20,267 nt of DNA. Origin: Spirosoma sp. (GTDB taxonomy: Bacteria > Bacteroidota > Bacteroidia > Cytophagales > Spirosomataceae). A program made the position numbers and the translations under genes. This document shows positions 8,280 through 16,572 of the stretch, one piece after another (within the stretch, counting starts at the first letter, position 1; each line of letters starts with the position of its first letter). The notes beneath the pieces were generated by a model. That model was not told the DNA's origin. It made no database searches and saw nothing but the letters and a program-made list of their open reading frames with translations. Location: NCBI GenBank assembly GCA_025351545.1, contig JANXVQ010000603.1:1-20267 (forward strand). Reading direction: 5' to 3'.

Positions 8280-10643
8280 ATGAATCAGAACACACCTCCC
8301 GAAGAACTGACTGGAGATCTTGACATCGGCAAGCCCTATACTGAAGCGGCCGGTCTGACGGCTATCGTGAAGTCAATTGAACAAATAGTAGAGGGAACGG
8401 GCCTGATTCGCGGCTTAAAAGTTTTGGCCGATTTGAATCAGAAAGATGGGTTCGACTGTCCATCCTGTGCCTGGCCCGATCCAGATGGCGACCGTTCTAA
8501 ACTTGGTGAATATTGCGAAAGTGGTGCCAAGGCCGTTGCCGACGAAATTATGACCAAGCACACGGCCTCGCCTGTGCTGTTTCAACGTTATTCGGTGGCC
8601 GAATTACTACAGAAAAATGATCTCTGGCTTGGTCAGCAAGGGCGGTTGACGCAACCGTTAATTCTTAAACCCGGTGCAACACACTATGAATCAATTGCGT
8701 GGGTGGATGCCTTTAAACTAATTTCCGACGAACTCAACGCGCTCGATTCACCCGACGAAGCCATCTTTTATACGTCGGGTCGAACCAGTAACGAAGCGGC
8801 TTTTCTCTACCAGTTGTTCGTGCGCATGTTTGGTACCAACAATATGCCCGACTGTTCAAATATGTGCCATGAGTCAACCAGCGTGGCCCTGGCGGAGTCT
8901 ATTGGTTTGGGTAAGGCATCCGTAAAATATGAGGACTACGAAAAAGCCGATGTTATCATGATTATGGGCCAGAATCCGGGTACTAATGCTCCCCGAATGC
9001 TGACACCACTAGAGCAGGCCAAGCGAAACGGAGCCAAAATCATTGCCGTCAACCCAATGCACGAAGCCGGTTTGCTGGCCTTTAAATACCCGCAAAGTCC
9101 GCGCGATGTGTTGTTTGGCGGACAGAAACTAACGGATGTTTTCTTGCAGGTACGCATCAATTCCGATCTGGCATTGATTAAAGCGATGTGCAAGATTCTG
9201 CTGGAAGAGGAGAAGAAAAGCGCAACGGTGGGCCAGCCGGGAAAGGTGCTTGACCTGAATTTTATTAAACAATATACGGCTGGTTATGAGGCATTTGTAA
9301 AGAGCCTTGACCAGTTTGAGTTAAATGAACTGGCGTCCCAATGCGGTTTGACTGTTGCGCAGATTCAGGAAGCGGTCGATTTATTTAAGTACACGCCCAA
9401 ATTAATAATCTGTTGGGCAATGGGATTGACCCAGCACCGGAATTCAGTTGAAACGATCAATGAAGTAATTAATCTGCTGTTGCTCAAAGGTAGTATTGGC
9501 ATTGAAGGGGGAGGGGCCAGTCCCATTCGCGGTCACAGCAATGTACAGGGCGACCGCACGATGGGTATTTGGGAGAGACCAAAGCCGGAGTTCCTGGATG
9601 CCTTAAAGCGGGTGTTTAAGTTCGAGCCGCCCCGCGAACATGGTTATGATGTCGTGGCGGCCGTAAAAGCCATGCACGAAGGTAAAGCGAAGGTGTTTTT
9701 CGGAATGGGGGGCAACTTTGCCATGGCAGTTTCGGATACAAACTATACGGCTGAAGCATTGAAGATGTGTAAACTGACGGTTAACGTATCGACCAAACTG
9801 AATCGAGGCCATCTGTTGCATGGTGAAACATCACTGATTCTGCCCTGTTTAGGCCGGACAGATCATGATATACAAGCCACCGGTGAACAGTTTGTAAGTT
9901 GTGAAAGTACCACAGGCGTTGTGGCGCAATCGCATGGGGTTGTCGATCCTATTTCAGCGAATCTGAAAAGCGAAGTCGCTATTATTGGTGAACTGGCAAA
10001 AGCGACGTTTGGAACAGCCAACAGTACTGTCAGTCGTGACCGTATAACTACTTCAACTAACGGAGACAGCCAGTATAATATGGATTGGGATGCACTGATT
10101 GCCGATTATGACCGTATCCGAGACCTCATTGAGCTGACTGTGCCGGGCTTCGATAACTATAACAAAAAGGTACGCCAGTCAGGTGGGTTTTACTTGCCAA
10201 ACGGGCCGCGTGTCCGGGAATTTAAGACGAATGATGGGAAAGCCCATTTTACGATAAATACACCCACTCACCACAATCTGGAAATCGGCGAACTGTTGTT
10301 GATGACCGTTCGCAGCCACGACCAGTTCAATACAACGATCTATGGCAACGACGACCGTTATCGAGGTATTTATAACGAAAGACGTGTGGTGTTCATGCAC
10401 CCTGACGATATCACTAATTTAGGATTGAAGGAAAAACAAGTCGTTGATATGCATAGCCGGTACGACGGACAAAAACGTACGGCTCACCGATTCGTGGTTG
10501 TGCCCTATGACATTCCACGCGGCTGCACAGCGGCTTACTTTCCCGAGACAAATGTGCTGGTTCCCATTGATTCAAAAGCAGAAAAAAGCAACACTCCTAC
10601 GTCGAAATCAATTGTGATTACAATAACACCGGCGGCTAATTGA
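8280..10643 (+). CDS. FdhF/YdeP-family molybdopterin oxidoreductase
   Basis: 787 residues. Cys60, Cys63 and Cys79 (DCPSCAWPDPDG ... GEYCESGAKAV) match the N-terminal Fe-S signature region of the FdhF/YdeP group. The segment MPDCSNMCHESTSVALAES puts Cys196 where formate dehydrogenases carry the Mo-bound Cys/Sec. IRGHSNVQGDRTMGIWERP (about 415-433) and the C-terminal molybdopterin-dinucleotide domain (from about 660) complete the fold. The substrate is not known for this group; E. coli YdeP is linked to acid resistance, and true formate dehydrogenase activity should not be assumed. No twin-arginine signal is present, so it is cytoplasmic. No electron-transfer beta subunit, quinone or NAD-linked partner is in the window. 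It probably depends on FdhD (5312). It is likely cotranscribed with the APP1 gene and ends at a strong hairpin. Confidence 0.92.
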   Translation: MNQNTPPEELTGDLDIGKPYTEAAGLTAIVKSIEQIVEGTGLIRGLKVLADLNQKDGFDCPSCAWPDPDGDRSKLGEYCESGAKAVADEIMTKHTASPVLFQRYSVAELLQKNDLWLGQQGRLTQPLILKPGATHYESIAWVDAFKLISDELNALDSPDEAIFYTSGRTSNEAAFLYQLFVRMFGTNNMPDCSNMCHESTSVALAESIGLGKASVKYEDYEKADVIMIMGQNPGTNAPRMLTPLEQAKRNGAKIIAVNPMHEAGLLAFKYPQSPRDVLFGGQKLTDVFLQVRINSDLALIKAMCKILLEEEKKSATVGQPGKVLDLNFIKQYTAGYEAFVKSLDQFELNELASQCGLTVAQIQEAVDLFKYTPKLIICWAMGLTQHRNSVETINEVINLLLLKGSIGIEGGGASPIRGHSNVQGDRTMGIWERPKPEFLDALKRVFKFEPPREHGYDVVAAVKAMHEGKAKVFFGMGGNFAMAVSDTNYTAEALKMCKLTVNVSTKLNRGHLLHGETSLILPCLGRTDHDIQATGEQFVSCESTTGVVAQSHGVVDPISANLKSEVAIIGELAKATFGTANSTVSRDRITTSTNGDSQYNMDWDALIADYDRIRDLIELTVPGFDNYNKKVRQSGGFYLPNGPRVREFKTNDGKAHFTINTPTHHNLEIGELLLMTVRSHDQFNTTIYGNDDRYRGIYNERRVVFMHPDDITNLGLKEKQVVDMHSRYDGQKRTAHRFVVVPYDIPRGCTAAYFPETNVLVPIDSKAEKSNTPTSKSIVITITPAAN

Positions 10644-10688
10644 TTGACTACTTAAAACAATTCAGCGGGGTAAGAACCGTTAAAAGGA

Positions 10689-10723
10689 AGAAGGCCAGGC
10701 TTTACTATAAAGCCTGGCCTTCT
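10689..10723. terminator. Bidirectional intrinsic terminator between convergent genes
   Basis: Perfect 15-bp stem (AGAAGGCCAGGCTTT at 10689-10703 with its complement at 10709-10723) and a 5-base loop. It lies 45 bases after the oxidoreductase stop and 20 bases after the moxR stop. T-rich sequence follows on both strands (CTTTATT on plus, CCTTTTAA on minus), though neither is a clean T tract. Confidence 0.88.
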
Positions 10724-10743
10724 GAATATAATACTTTATTGAC

Positions 10744-11706
10744 TTAAAGCAGCCGCTTAATCAATTGCTCAACAGATATGCCTTCGGCTTCGGCTTTGAA
10801 GTTACGAACAACACGGTGGCGTAAAATAGGCATCGCTACTGCCCGAACATCTTCAATATCGGGTGAGTATTTTCCTGTTAACAGGGCGTTGCATTTTGCG
10901 GCCAGAATTAGCGCTTGCGATGCCCGGGGACCGGCACCCCATTCTAAATACTGGTTTGCATCCGAGGAAGCCATCTCGGTATTTGGCCGGGTTTTGTGAA
11001 CGAGTTTAACGGCATATTCAACAACATTATCCACAACGGGTACGCGACGGACTAACTGTTGGAACTCACGGATTTCTTCGCCCGTAACAACGCACTGTAC
11101 ATCGTATCGTTTATCGGACGTTGTGCTTTTAACAATGTCCACCTCCGACTGATATGATGGATAGTCGAGATAAATATTGAACATAAAGCGGTCCAACTGC
11201 GCTTCCGGCAAAGGGTAAGTACCTTCCTGCTCAATAGGATTTTGCGTTGCCAAAACAAAAAATGGCCGTCCTAAATTATATTTCTGACCGGCAATCGTCA
11301 CCGAATATTCCTGCATGGCTTCCAGAAGAGCAGCCTGTGTTTTTGGTGGCGTCCGATTAATCTCGTCCGCCAGAATAATATTGGCGAAAATAGGGCCTTT
11401 GATAAACTTGAAATTACGTTCCTGGTCGAGCGTTTCGGAGCCCAGAATATCAGATGGCATCAGATCAGGGGTGAACTGAATCCGGTTGAAATCGAGATCC
11501 AGCGCTCCTGCAATTGTCTGAATCAACAGTGTTTTTGCCAAACCCGGTACACCTACCAGCAAACAGTGCCCCTGACAGAAGATGGCGGTCAGGAGTAATC
11601 GTACCGTTTCATCCTGACCAATAACGACTTTCGATATTTCGGATTTTAATTTCTGGTAAGATGTAGTAAGGGCTTCGGCAGCCGCAACATCCGATGAGTA
11701 GGGCAC
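10744..11706 (-). CDS. MoxR-family AAA+ ATPase
   Basis: 320 residues from GTG at 11706, typical for MoxR. Walker A GVPGLAKT is at residues 52-59 and Walker B IILADE at 110-115. It continues into the signature NRTPPKTQAALLEAMQE, with ATQNPIEQEGTYPLPEAQ and the arginine-bearing LDRFMF after it. MoxR ATPases act as cytoplasmic chaperone-like motors, usually with DUF58 or von Willebrand A proteins encoded next to them. None is seen here: downstream is a convergent gene and upstream are two peptidyl-prolyl isomerases. The frame is open back to 11799, but the extra 31 residues would be encoded by an inverted repeat and do not resemble the family, so GTG at 11706 (MPYSSDVAAAEAL) is preferred. Probably the last gene of the leftward isomerase operon. 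Confidence 0.93.
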   Translation of the reverse strand: MPYSSDVAAAEALTTSYQKLKSEISKVVIGQDETVRLLLTAIFCQGHCLLVGVPGLAKTLLIQTIAGALDLDFNRIQFTPDLMPSDILGSETLDQERNFKFIKGPIFANIILADEINRTPPKTQAALLEAMQEYSVTIAGQKYNLGRPFFVLATQNPIEQEGTYPLPEAQLDRFMFNIYLDYPSYQSEVDIVKSTTSDKRYDVQCVVTGEEIREFQQLVRRVPVVDNVVEYAVKLVHKTRPNTEMASSDANQYLEWGAGPRASQALILAAKCNALLTGKYSPDIEDVRAVAMPILRHRVVRNFKAEAEGISVEQLIKRLL

Positions 11707-11721
11707 AGGATTTTTAATTAA

Positions 11722-11822
11722 GAATGATGAATTAAGACTGATGAATGATAACTGAGTTGCCGGAGCGATGATGAATGATAAAGCAAGTGCTTTTATCATT
11801 CATCAGTCTTAATTCATCATTC
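11722..11822. repeat. Perfect 30-bp inverted repeat with a nested third copy
   Basis: Arm 11722-11751 is the exact reverse complement of arm 11793-11822, around a 41-base spacer. The spacer repeats the 12-mer GATGAATGATAA (11740-11751 and 11770-11781). The spacer stretch 11770-11785 can instead pair with 11788-11804 (16 bp, one bulged T, 2-base turn), so two folds exclude each other. The element is AT-rich, built from GAATGATGAATT-like units, and unlike the coding sequence on either side. It supplies the stop codon of the surA-like gene (11819-11817). A REP-like palindromic repeat or a very small non-autonomous element fits best; no target-site duplication is obvious. Confidence 0.9.
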
Positions 11823-13196
11823 ATTTCCACTGCTGAGGCTGGCTGCACTGCCCTGAGTTGTGCCGAATATTCGACAGCTATGAAACTCAGGGTCAATAGT
11901 GATATATACATCAGCAATAGATTTCTTGAACCAGTTGTCAATGGCCCGATTCTTTTTATTCTGAAGCACAATGGTCTGCAACTTCTCAAAATCTTTCGTA
12001 AAATCAGCGCTATGGGGTGCTACTTTACTTTTGAAATACAATAATCGTACCGCGCTTTTGCCGTCTTCTGTCCGATAGGGAAGCGGAGCCGAAATGTCTT
12101 TAACTTTCATAGTGTCGAGCATTTGGAACATGGCGTATTCCATCGATCCGTCCATTGCCAGCCGACTGGTACCCGACTGTGCATCGCGAAGTAGTCCACC
12201 CGCATCGGCCGTACTTTTATCTTCTGAGTAGTCGTGAGCCGCTTTTTCAAACTTTAGCGAGTCGATCTTGATCAGGTTTCGCAGACTGTCTAAATAATGA
12301 GTTGGTCCCTTTAAATCCAGACGATTGTAGTCGGGCCGGAGCAGAATGTGCCGGGCATGATATTCGGCCCCGCGTGTTTCGAGCAATTGAATTAAGTGCA
12401 AACCAAAGTCCGACTCAACAACGTCCGACATCTGGTTGGGTTTCAATTTCAGCGCTGCGCCTTCAAATGGAGCAACCATCACACCACGTTTGGCAAAACC
12501 CAGATCGCCACCTTTCTCGGCTGAGCCGACATCTTCGGAGTTTTCTTTGGCCAGTTTAGCAAAATCTTCTCCTTTTTCAACCCGTTGCCGAAGATCTACC
12601 AATCGTTGCCGAAGAGCTTCTTTCTGTTCTTTGGTTGGTTTGGCAAAGCGGACAACCTGCCCCACTTCTACCTCGGCAGGCATATAAGGTAAACTATCTT
12701 TCGGAATGCCATCATAAAACTTACGAACATCGCGGGGCGTCACCTTCACGTCAGTCGTAATTTTACTCTGCATTTTCTGCACAATTTTCTGCTCTTTCAC
12801 TTGCGTCCTCAGTTCGCTTTTGAGCATTTCCAGGCTTTTGCCGTATGCTTCCACGATGTTTTTGTCGGAACCAAATTGCTGAATCATGTACTGCATCCGC
12901 GAGTCGAGTTCGCTGTCCACGATCTTTTCTTCTACCATCACCGAGTCAATTTCGGCTTTTGCCAGCATCATTTTGTTGATGACAAGGCTTTCCAGCAACT
13001 GGCATCTTTGTGGGGGCGTTTGGTTCTGCCCAACATACGATTGGTAAGCTTCTTCCAGATCGGTTCGAAGCACATAGTAGTTATCGACCTTGGCGATGAT
13101 TTTGTTCAGGCTAACGCCCTGGCCTTGCCCAAAGGTGGGCGTGGTCAGGAACCAGCCAACCAAAATAAAGAGCGCACTGCTGATTACTTTTTTCAT
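11817..13196 (-). CDS. SurA-like periplasmic peptidyl-prolyl cis-trans isomerase
   Basis: 459 residues. The signal peptide MKKVISSALFILVGWF ends at about residue 23 (TFG before QGQG). Residues about 28-150 are the SurA N-terminal chaperone region (NKIIAKVDNYYVLRTDLEEA). Two parvulin domains follow, about 175-275 (FAKLAKENSEDVGSAEKGGDLG, FGLHLIQLLE) and 278-388 (ARHILLRP, AHDYSEDKSTADAGG). The role is folding or escort of outer-membrane proteins in the periplasm. The last codons (AASLSSGNE, then TGA) run into the inverted repeat at 11722-11822, so the native C-terminus may have been changed by that element. The gene lies 111 bases after the lipoprotein isomerase and upstream of moxR on the same strand. 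TATCTTTA at 13208-13201 resembles a -7 box but sits too close to the ATG to be convincing. Confidence 0.92.
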   Translation of the reverse strand: MKKVISSALFILVGWFLTTPTFGQGQGVSLNKIIAKVDNYYVLRTDLEEAYQSYVGQNQTPPQRCQLLESLVINKMMLAKAEIDSVMVEEKIVDSELDSRMQYMIQQFGSDKNIVEAYGKSLEMLKSELRTQVKEQKIVQKMQSKITTDVKVTPRDVRKFYDGIPKDSLPYMPAEVEVGQVVRFAKPTKEQKEALRQRLVDLRQRVEKGEDFAKLAKENSEDVGSAEKGGDLGFAKRGVMVAPFEGAALKLKPNQMSDVVESDFGLHLIQLLETRGAEYHARHILLRPDYNRLDLKGPTHYLDSLRNLIKIDSLKFEKAAHDYSEDKSTADAGGLLRDAQSGTSRLAMDGSMEYAMFQMLDTMKVKDISAPLPYRTEDGKSAVRLLYFKSKVAPHSADFTKDFEKLQTIVLQNKKNRAIDNWFKKSIADVYITIDPEFHSCRIFGTTQGSAASLSSGNE

Positions 13197-13307
13197 GATT
13201 TAAAGATAAGCACAGAATGCTTGTTGCTCTGTGTTTTAAGCATTTTTAAGAATGAAAACTATCGTATCATGCTGCCGAAACCGAATCAGCCGAAACATGA
13301 TAGTAAA

Positions 13308-15695
13308 TTACTTCACTAACTTTCGGATTTCGTCTTCATTGACTTTCACCGGATACGTTTGCCGAAGTTGGGATAACCACTGTTTTTCGAGTGTTGCCTG
13401 ATATTCGTTGATGACGGTCCCACGAGATTCGGCGAACGTTTTAGCTCGTGCTGGTTCGATGCGGTCAATCATAACGGCAACAGATTTGTTGTTGCGACGT
13501 AGCGTTCTCGTACAAACTTGCCATTGATTGATGCTGTCCATGTACGGGTTATCGCCTTGAGCAAATAAACCTGTCTTAATTGTCACCACCGGAATGGGCG
13601 GAGTGCCGCCTTCTGACCGCACCGCGTTTGTGGGTTGCGAATACTTACTGTTAATGATTTTCGCGATGTCATCCCTGGCATTACTGAAATATTGAAATGT
13701 TACGTTCCGCTGGGCTTCTTTGGTGGCTCCCGGTCGCGCGCCCTGAAAGTCTTTTTCCATAATGCGGCTTAGCGATATTCCGTTTTTTTGCAAATAATTC
13801 ACCACGGTTCGAATCCGCCCGGCCGATACCGAATCGCGTTCGGCAGGATCATGTGAACCACTTACTTCAACCACATAGTCAGGGTTATTGCCCATAACGA
13901 CCAGTAGATCGAACAGTGTTTCGCGGAGGCTGGCTGTTAGTGTCGTTTGAGTTTTTTCAAATGTTAGTGGAGCCGCCGAGCGCCGAAGTTGATACGGTGG
14001 GCGACTGCTGAGCATACTGGTCGCCTGTTTTAAAAGGCTGTCGTTTTTTGCAATAACTATGGTAGCCACGGCTCGCTCGGAAAAACGGTACTTGTCTTTA
14101 TGTTGGTCAAAATATTGCCGCTGGCCCGTCGAATCGACCATCGATCGTTCCCAAACGTTTTGTTCCATAACCTGCGAGAGCAGAACGCCATCCCTGATTT
14201 CGTTTAGCAACGCCCGAAATTCAGGTGATTTTTTATCCAGGTTTGCTTCTTCGGTCGCCATCAATTGATCGCCAATATACCGATCGAACAGTTGACGCAT
14301 GGCAACGGTTGGCGAGCCATTAACCGGTCGGCCGCCCGATGAGTTGGCCGAGTTAGCCACCAATGCCGGGTTGCGCTGAGGTTGTTGACGCTGGCGAACG
14401 TAGGCGAAAAACTGGTTAACCGTGTAAGGTTGCTTACCAATGAATACCAGAGTTTTATTTTGCAGAGTTGGATCAAGCGGTTCGGCATAACGCCACTGAC
14501 TATGAAGCAAATTGCTATCGGCCCTGGTCAACGTGCTTTCCATAAGGGCTTTATCTTGCTGAATTGGATATTCTTTCTGTAAACGATGTATAGTGGCCTG
14601 CCGTAAAATGTCAGCGCGGCTGTCGGTCGTAACGCGCTGCCGCAGCGAAGGCCCCAGTATAGTATAAGAGTCCAGACCTTTGCGCTCAACGAGTTTAATA
14701 ATGTGCCATCCGTAATTGGTTCGGACGGGCTTTGAATAATCGCCGGGTTTAGCCAGAGCAAAGGCCGCATCTTCAAAGGCAGGCACCCACCGGCCGGGTT
14801 CAAACATGGGCAGAATTCCCCCGTTGGTTTTCGAGGTAGCATCGTCGGATATCTGCCGACAAACCTGTTCAAACGGTTCGCCTTTTTGGAGTCGGGCGTA
14901 AGCGCCGTCGATGCGTTCACGGGCCGCTTGCTGACCAGATTCATCGGCAGAGGGACTTATTCTGACCAGAATATGCGCCACTCGTACCCGGCCCTGACTT
15001 AGCCGACGACTGTTGACTTTGATAAGATGATACCCAAAACGCGTTCGGACAGGTTGCGAAATACCTCCGGTGGGGGTTGTATAAGCAGCCGTTTCCAGTG
15101 GATAAAATACGCCAAACGCGTTGACGTAGCCGAGGTTGCCGCCGTTCTGTGCCGTAGTTACATCCTGAGAATGTTCCCGTGCCAGTTTGGTAAAATCCTC
15201 TCCATCCAGCGCTTGTTTGCGTAAGGCTACTATGCTTTGATAAGCCGCCAGCGTGTCGGCAGGCAAGTCATACTCCGAAACAGGGATGAGAATGTGGGAT
15301 GCATTAACTTCCTGGTGCATCCGTTGGTAGGCTTCGGCCGCCAGTGATTCCACCAGCACTTTGTCGGTCAGGTACGATTGCGCGAGTTGCTTGCGGTAGG
15401 TATTCATCTCCTCTCGAAAAGCTTCGGTCGTGTCTCGGCCTTCCGACTCGGCGGCTAATACCTTCAACTTCAGATTCGTATAGAGATCAAAGTAGTTTTT
15501 TACGTCGGTTCGTTGGGCTGAATCAGACGAAAGCTGATTTTTGGTGAACGACTGAAAAAAATCGTCGGTTGTAAACGCTTTGTTGCCCAGCGTCAGGATA
15601 ACTGGTTTGGGAGGTGTTTGCTGAATAACTGGTGCGGCTGTTTTACAGGCTACTACAAGGAAAGCCAGCAAAAAACCGCTTGTGAAATGGCGCAT
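13308..15695 (-). CDS. Lipoprotein peptidyl-prolyl isomerase with two parvulin domains and an OmpA-like insert
   Basis: 795 residues. The lipoprotein signal ends in the lipobox LVVAC (Cys17), so it is anchored to a membrane in the periplasm. An N-terminal chaperone-like helical region (about 36-125) precedes parvulin domains at about 130-232 (NASHILIPVS, SQDVTTAQNGGNLGY, FGYHLIKV) and 236-338 (VRVAHILVRIS, SDDATSKTNGGILPMF, YGWHIIKLVE). A second helical chaperone-like region spans about 415-545. Residues about 588-670 resemble an OmpA-type peptidoglycan-binding fold: NPDYVVEVSGSHD, then GRIRTVVNYLQKNGIS, then RNVTFQYF. The final 90 residues return to isomerase-like helix (VINEYQATLEKQW). It starts the leftward isomerase-isomerase-moxR unit. 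A role in outer-membrane protein biogenesis is likely; peptidoglycan contact is inference. Confidence 0.9.
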   Translation of the reverse strand: MRHFTSGFLLAFLVVACKTAAPVIQQTPPKPVILTLGNKAFTTDDFFQSFTKNQLSSDSAQRTDVKNYFDLYTNLKLKVLAAESEGRDTTEAFREEMNTYRKQLAQSYLTDKVLVESLAAEAYQRMHQEVNASHILIPVSEYDLPADTLAAYQSIVALRKQALDGEDFTKLAREHSQDVTTAQNGGNLGYVNAFGVFYPLETAAYTTPTGGISQPVRTRFGYHLIKVNSRRLSQGRVRVAHILVRISPSADESGQQAARERIDGAYARLQKGEPFEQVCRQISDDATSKTNGGILPMFEPGRWVPAFEDAAFALAKPGDYSKPVRTNYGWHIIKLVERKGLDSYTILGPSLRQRVTTDSRADILRQATIHRLQKEYPIQQDKALMESTLTRADSNLLHSQWRYAEPLDPTLQNKTLVFIGKQPYTVNQFFAYVRQRQQPQRNPALVANSANSSGGRPVNGSPTVAMRQLFDRYIGDQLMATEEANLDKKSPEFRALLNEIRDGVLLSQVMEQNVWERSMVDSTGQRQYFDQHKDKYRFSERAVATIVIAKNDSLLKQATSMLSSRPPYQLRRSAAPLTFEKTQTTLTASLRETLFDLLVVMGNNPDYVVEVSGSHDPAERDSVSAGRIRTVVNYLQKNGISLSRIMEKDFQGARPGATKEAQRNVTFQYFSNARDDIAKIINSKYSQPTNAVRSEGGTPPIPVVTIKTGLFAQGDNPYMDSINQWQVCTRTLRRNNKSVAVMIDRIEPARAKTFAESRGTVINEYQATLEKQWLSQLRQTYPVKVNEDEIRKLVK

Positions 15696-15791
15696 AGCGT
15701 CTGTTAAAGGTGATTTTGGAAGTATTAGTAAAACAGATATGGGGGCAAAAACATTCGGTATGTATAAGCAACGTTGCAGGAGCGGGGCTTA

Positions 15792-16499
15792 TTAGGGCAC
15801 CGGCCGGATTTTCACCGACTTAAGAGTGATGTCATACTCAAGCCGATACTCAAACGAATCCTTCAGGTTTTGTCCTGTAAAAACGGTTGGAACCCGAACA
15901 AATCGCTGCTTTTTCTGGCGTACGTCTGCTTCCCGAAGTTCAACACTGCTTTGCCCGAGCAAGTCATCGTCGTCGAGGTTATCTAACAATTGCAGTCCAA
16001 CGCCCGACGCCACCAGCCCGGCCGAGACATATTTCAACGGCGTTAGTACCTCCGTTGCTATCATTAACAGGCCCACCGGAATCGCAACCAGGTTGTGAAT
16101 CTTCTGAATTTTCGCCAGCGTCTGCTTCGCCCGATTGTAATCGTCCACTTCAATTAGTAACAGCGATGCCACAATTCGACCATTGCGGGGTAATTCCAGA
16201 TTGATTGCCTTTGCCGGGCTATGTTCGGCTGAACTCGAGACGGCTTGCAGATCAATCTGCTGATCTTTTTGCACCGTCTCAACGCCCCAGGCGCCATTAA
16301 CAACAGCTATCGCTTTGTTTTGGGCGTTGTAGCTGGTGAGCGAATAGGCCATCATCAGCTCATCCCGTCGACTTAAGGTTTCTTCCAGATTCACCGCTTT
16401 TAATGAACGGGGCGTCAATTCGGCCATGAGTACGAGTTGGCGGGTACAGCCGGATATCGTTAGAACCGCAAACAGACAGAGTAAACAGATTCGGATCAT
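15792..16499 (-). CDS. Predicted lipoprotein of unknown function
   Basis: 235 residues from ATG at 16499, beginning MIRICLLCLFAVLTISGCTRQ, a clear lipoprotein signal with the lipobox Cys at residue 18. The frame stays open to an ATG at 16559, but that would bury the signal behind 20 residues, so the shorter form is preferred. The mature part has a beta-rich section (MMAYSLTSYNAQNKAIAVVNG) and a basic helix (DYNRAKQTLAKIQKIH). A hydrophobic glycine-rich stretch at about 135-170 (LVAIPVGLLMIATEVLTPL) follows, then an acidic patch (LDNLDDDDLL) and a C-terminal beta strand pair. I do not recognise the family. It lies 73 bases after the agmatine-deiminase-family gene and may share its transcript. 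No convincing terminator follows; only a 10-base palindrome at 15768-15777 is seen. Confidence 0.8.
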   Translation of the reverse strand: MIRICLLCLFAVLTISGCTRQLVLMAELTPRSLKAVNLEETLSRRDELMMAYSLTSYNAQNKAIAVVNGAWGVETVQKDQQIDLQAVSSSAEHSPAKAINLELPRNGRIVASLLLIEVDDYNRAKQTLAKIQKIHNLVAIPVGLLMIATEVLTPLKYVSAGLVASGVGLQLLDNLDDDDLLGQSSVELREADVRQKKQRFVRVPTVFTGQNLKDSFEYRLEYDITLKSVKIRPVP

Positions 16500-16572
16500 T
16501 TTATAGAACGTAAGCAGAAATTTTGTCAATAACAGACTTGCCCGATGAACCATTGCCACTGGTTGTACATGG

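Noticed and set aside
8865..8870. Possible selenocysteine site in the FdhF/YdeP protein
   Set aside because: The position equivalent to Sec is an ordinary Cys codon (TGC, Cys196) and no in-frame TGA occurs.
11707..11799. N-terminal extension of MoxR starting at 11799
   Set aside because: It would be encoded by the inverted repeat and its spacer, has no family likeness, and GTG at 11706 gives the normal MoxR length.
13256..13304. TATCATG/CATGATA inverted repeat between the two isomerase genes
   Set aside because: 7-bp stem with a loop of more than 20 bases; not convincing as terminator or operator.
12801..13319. Plus-strand ORF of 172 codons
   Set aside because: Antisense to the surA-like gene N-terminus; Phe/His-rich composition is typical of a shadow frame.
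15768..15777. Palindrome GCAACGTTGC after the unknown lipoprotein gene
   Set aside because: Ten bases, no loop and no T tract; expected by chance in a window of this size.
16500..16559. Upstream ATG for the unknown lipoprotein
   Set aside because: It adds 20 residues before an intact lipoprotein signal; ATG at 16499 is the natural start.
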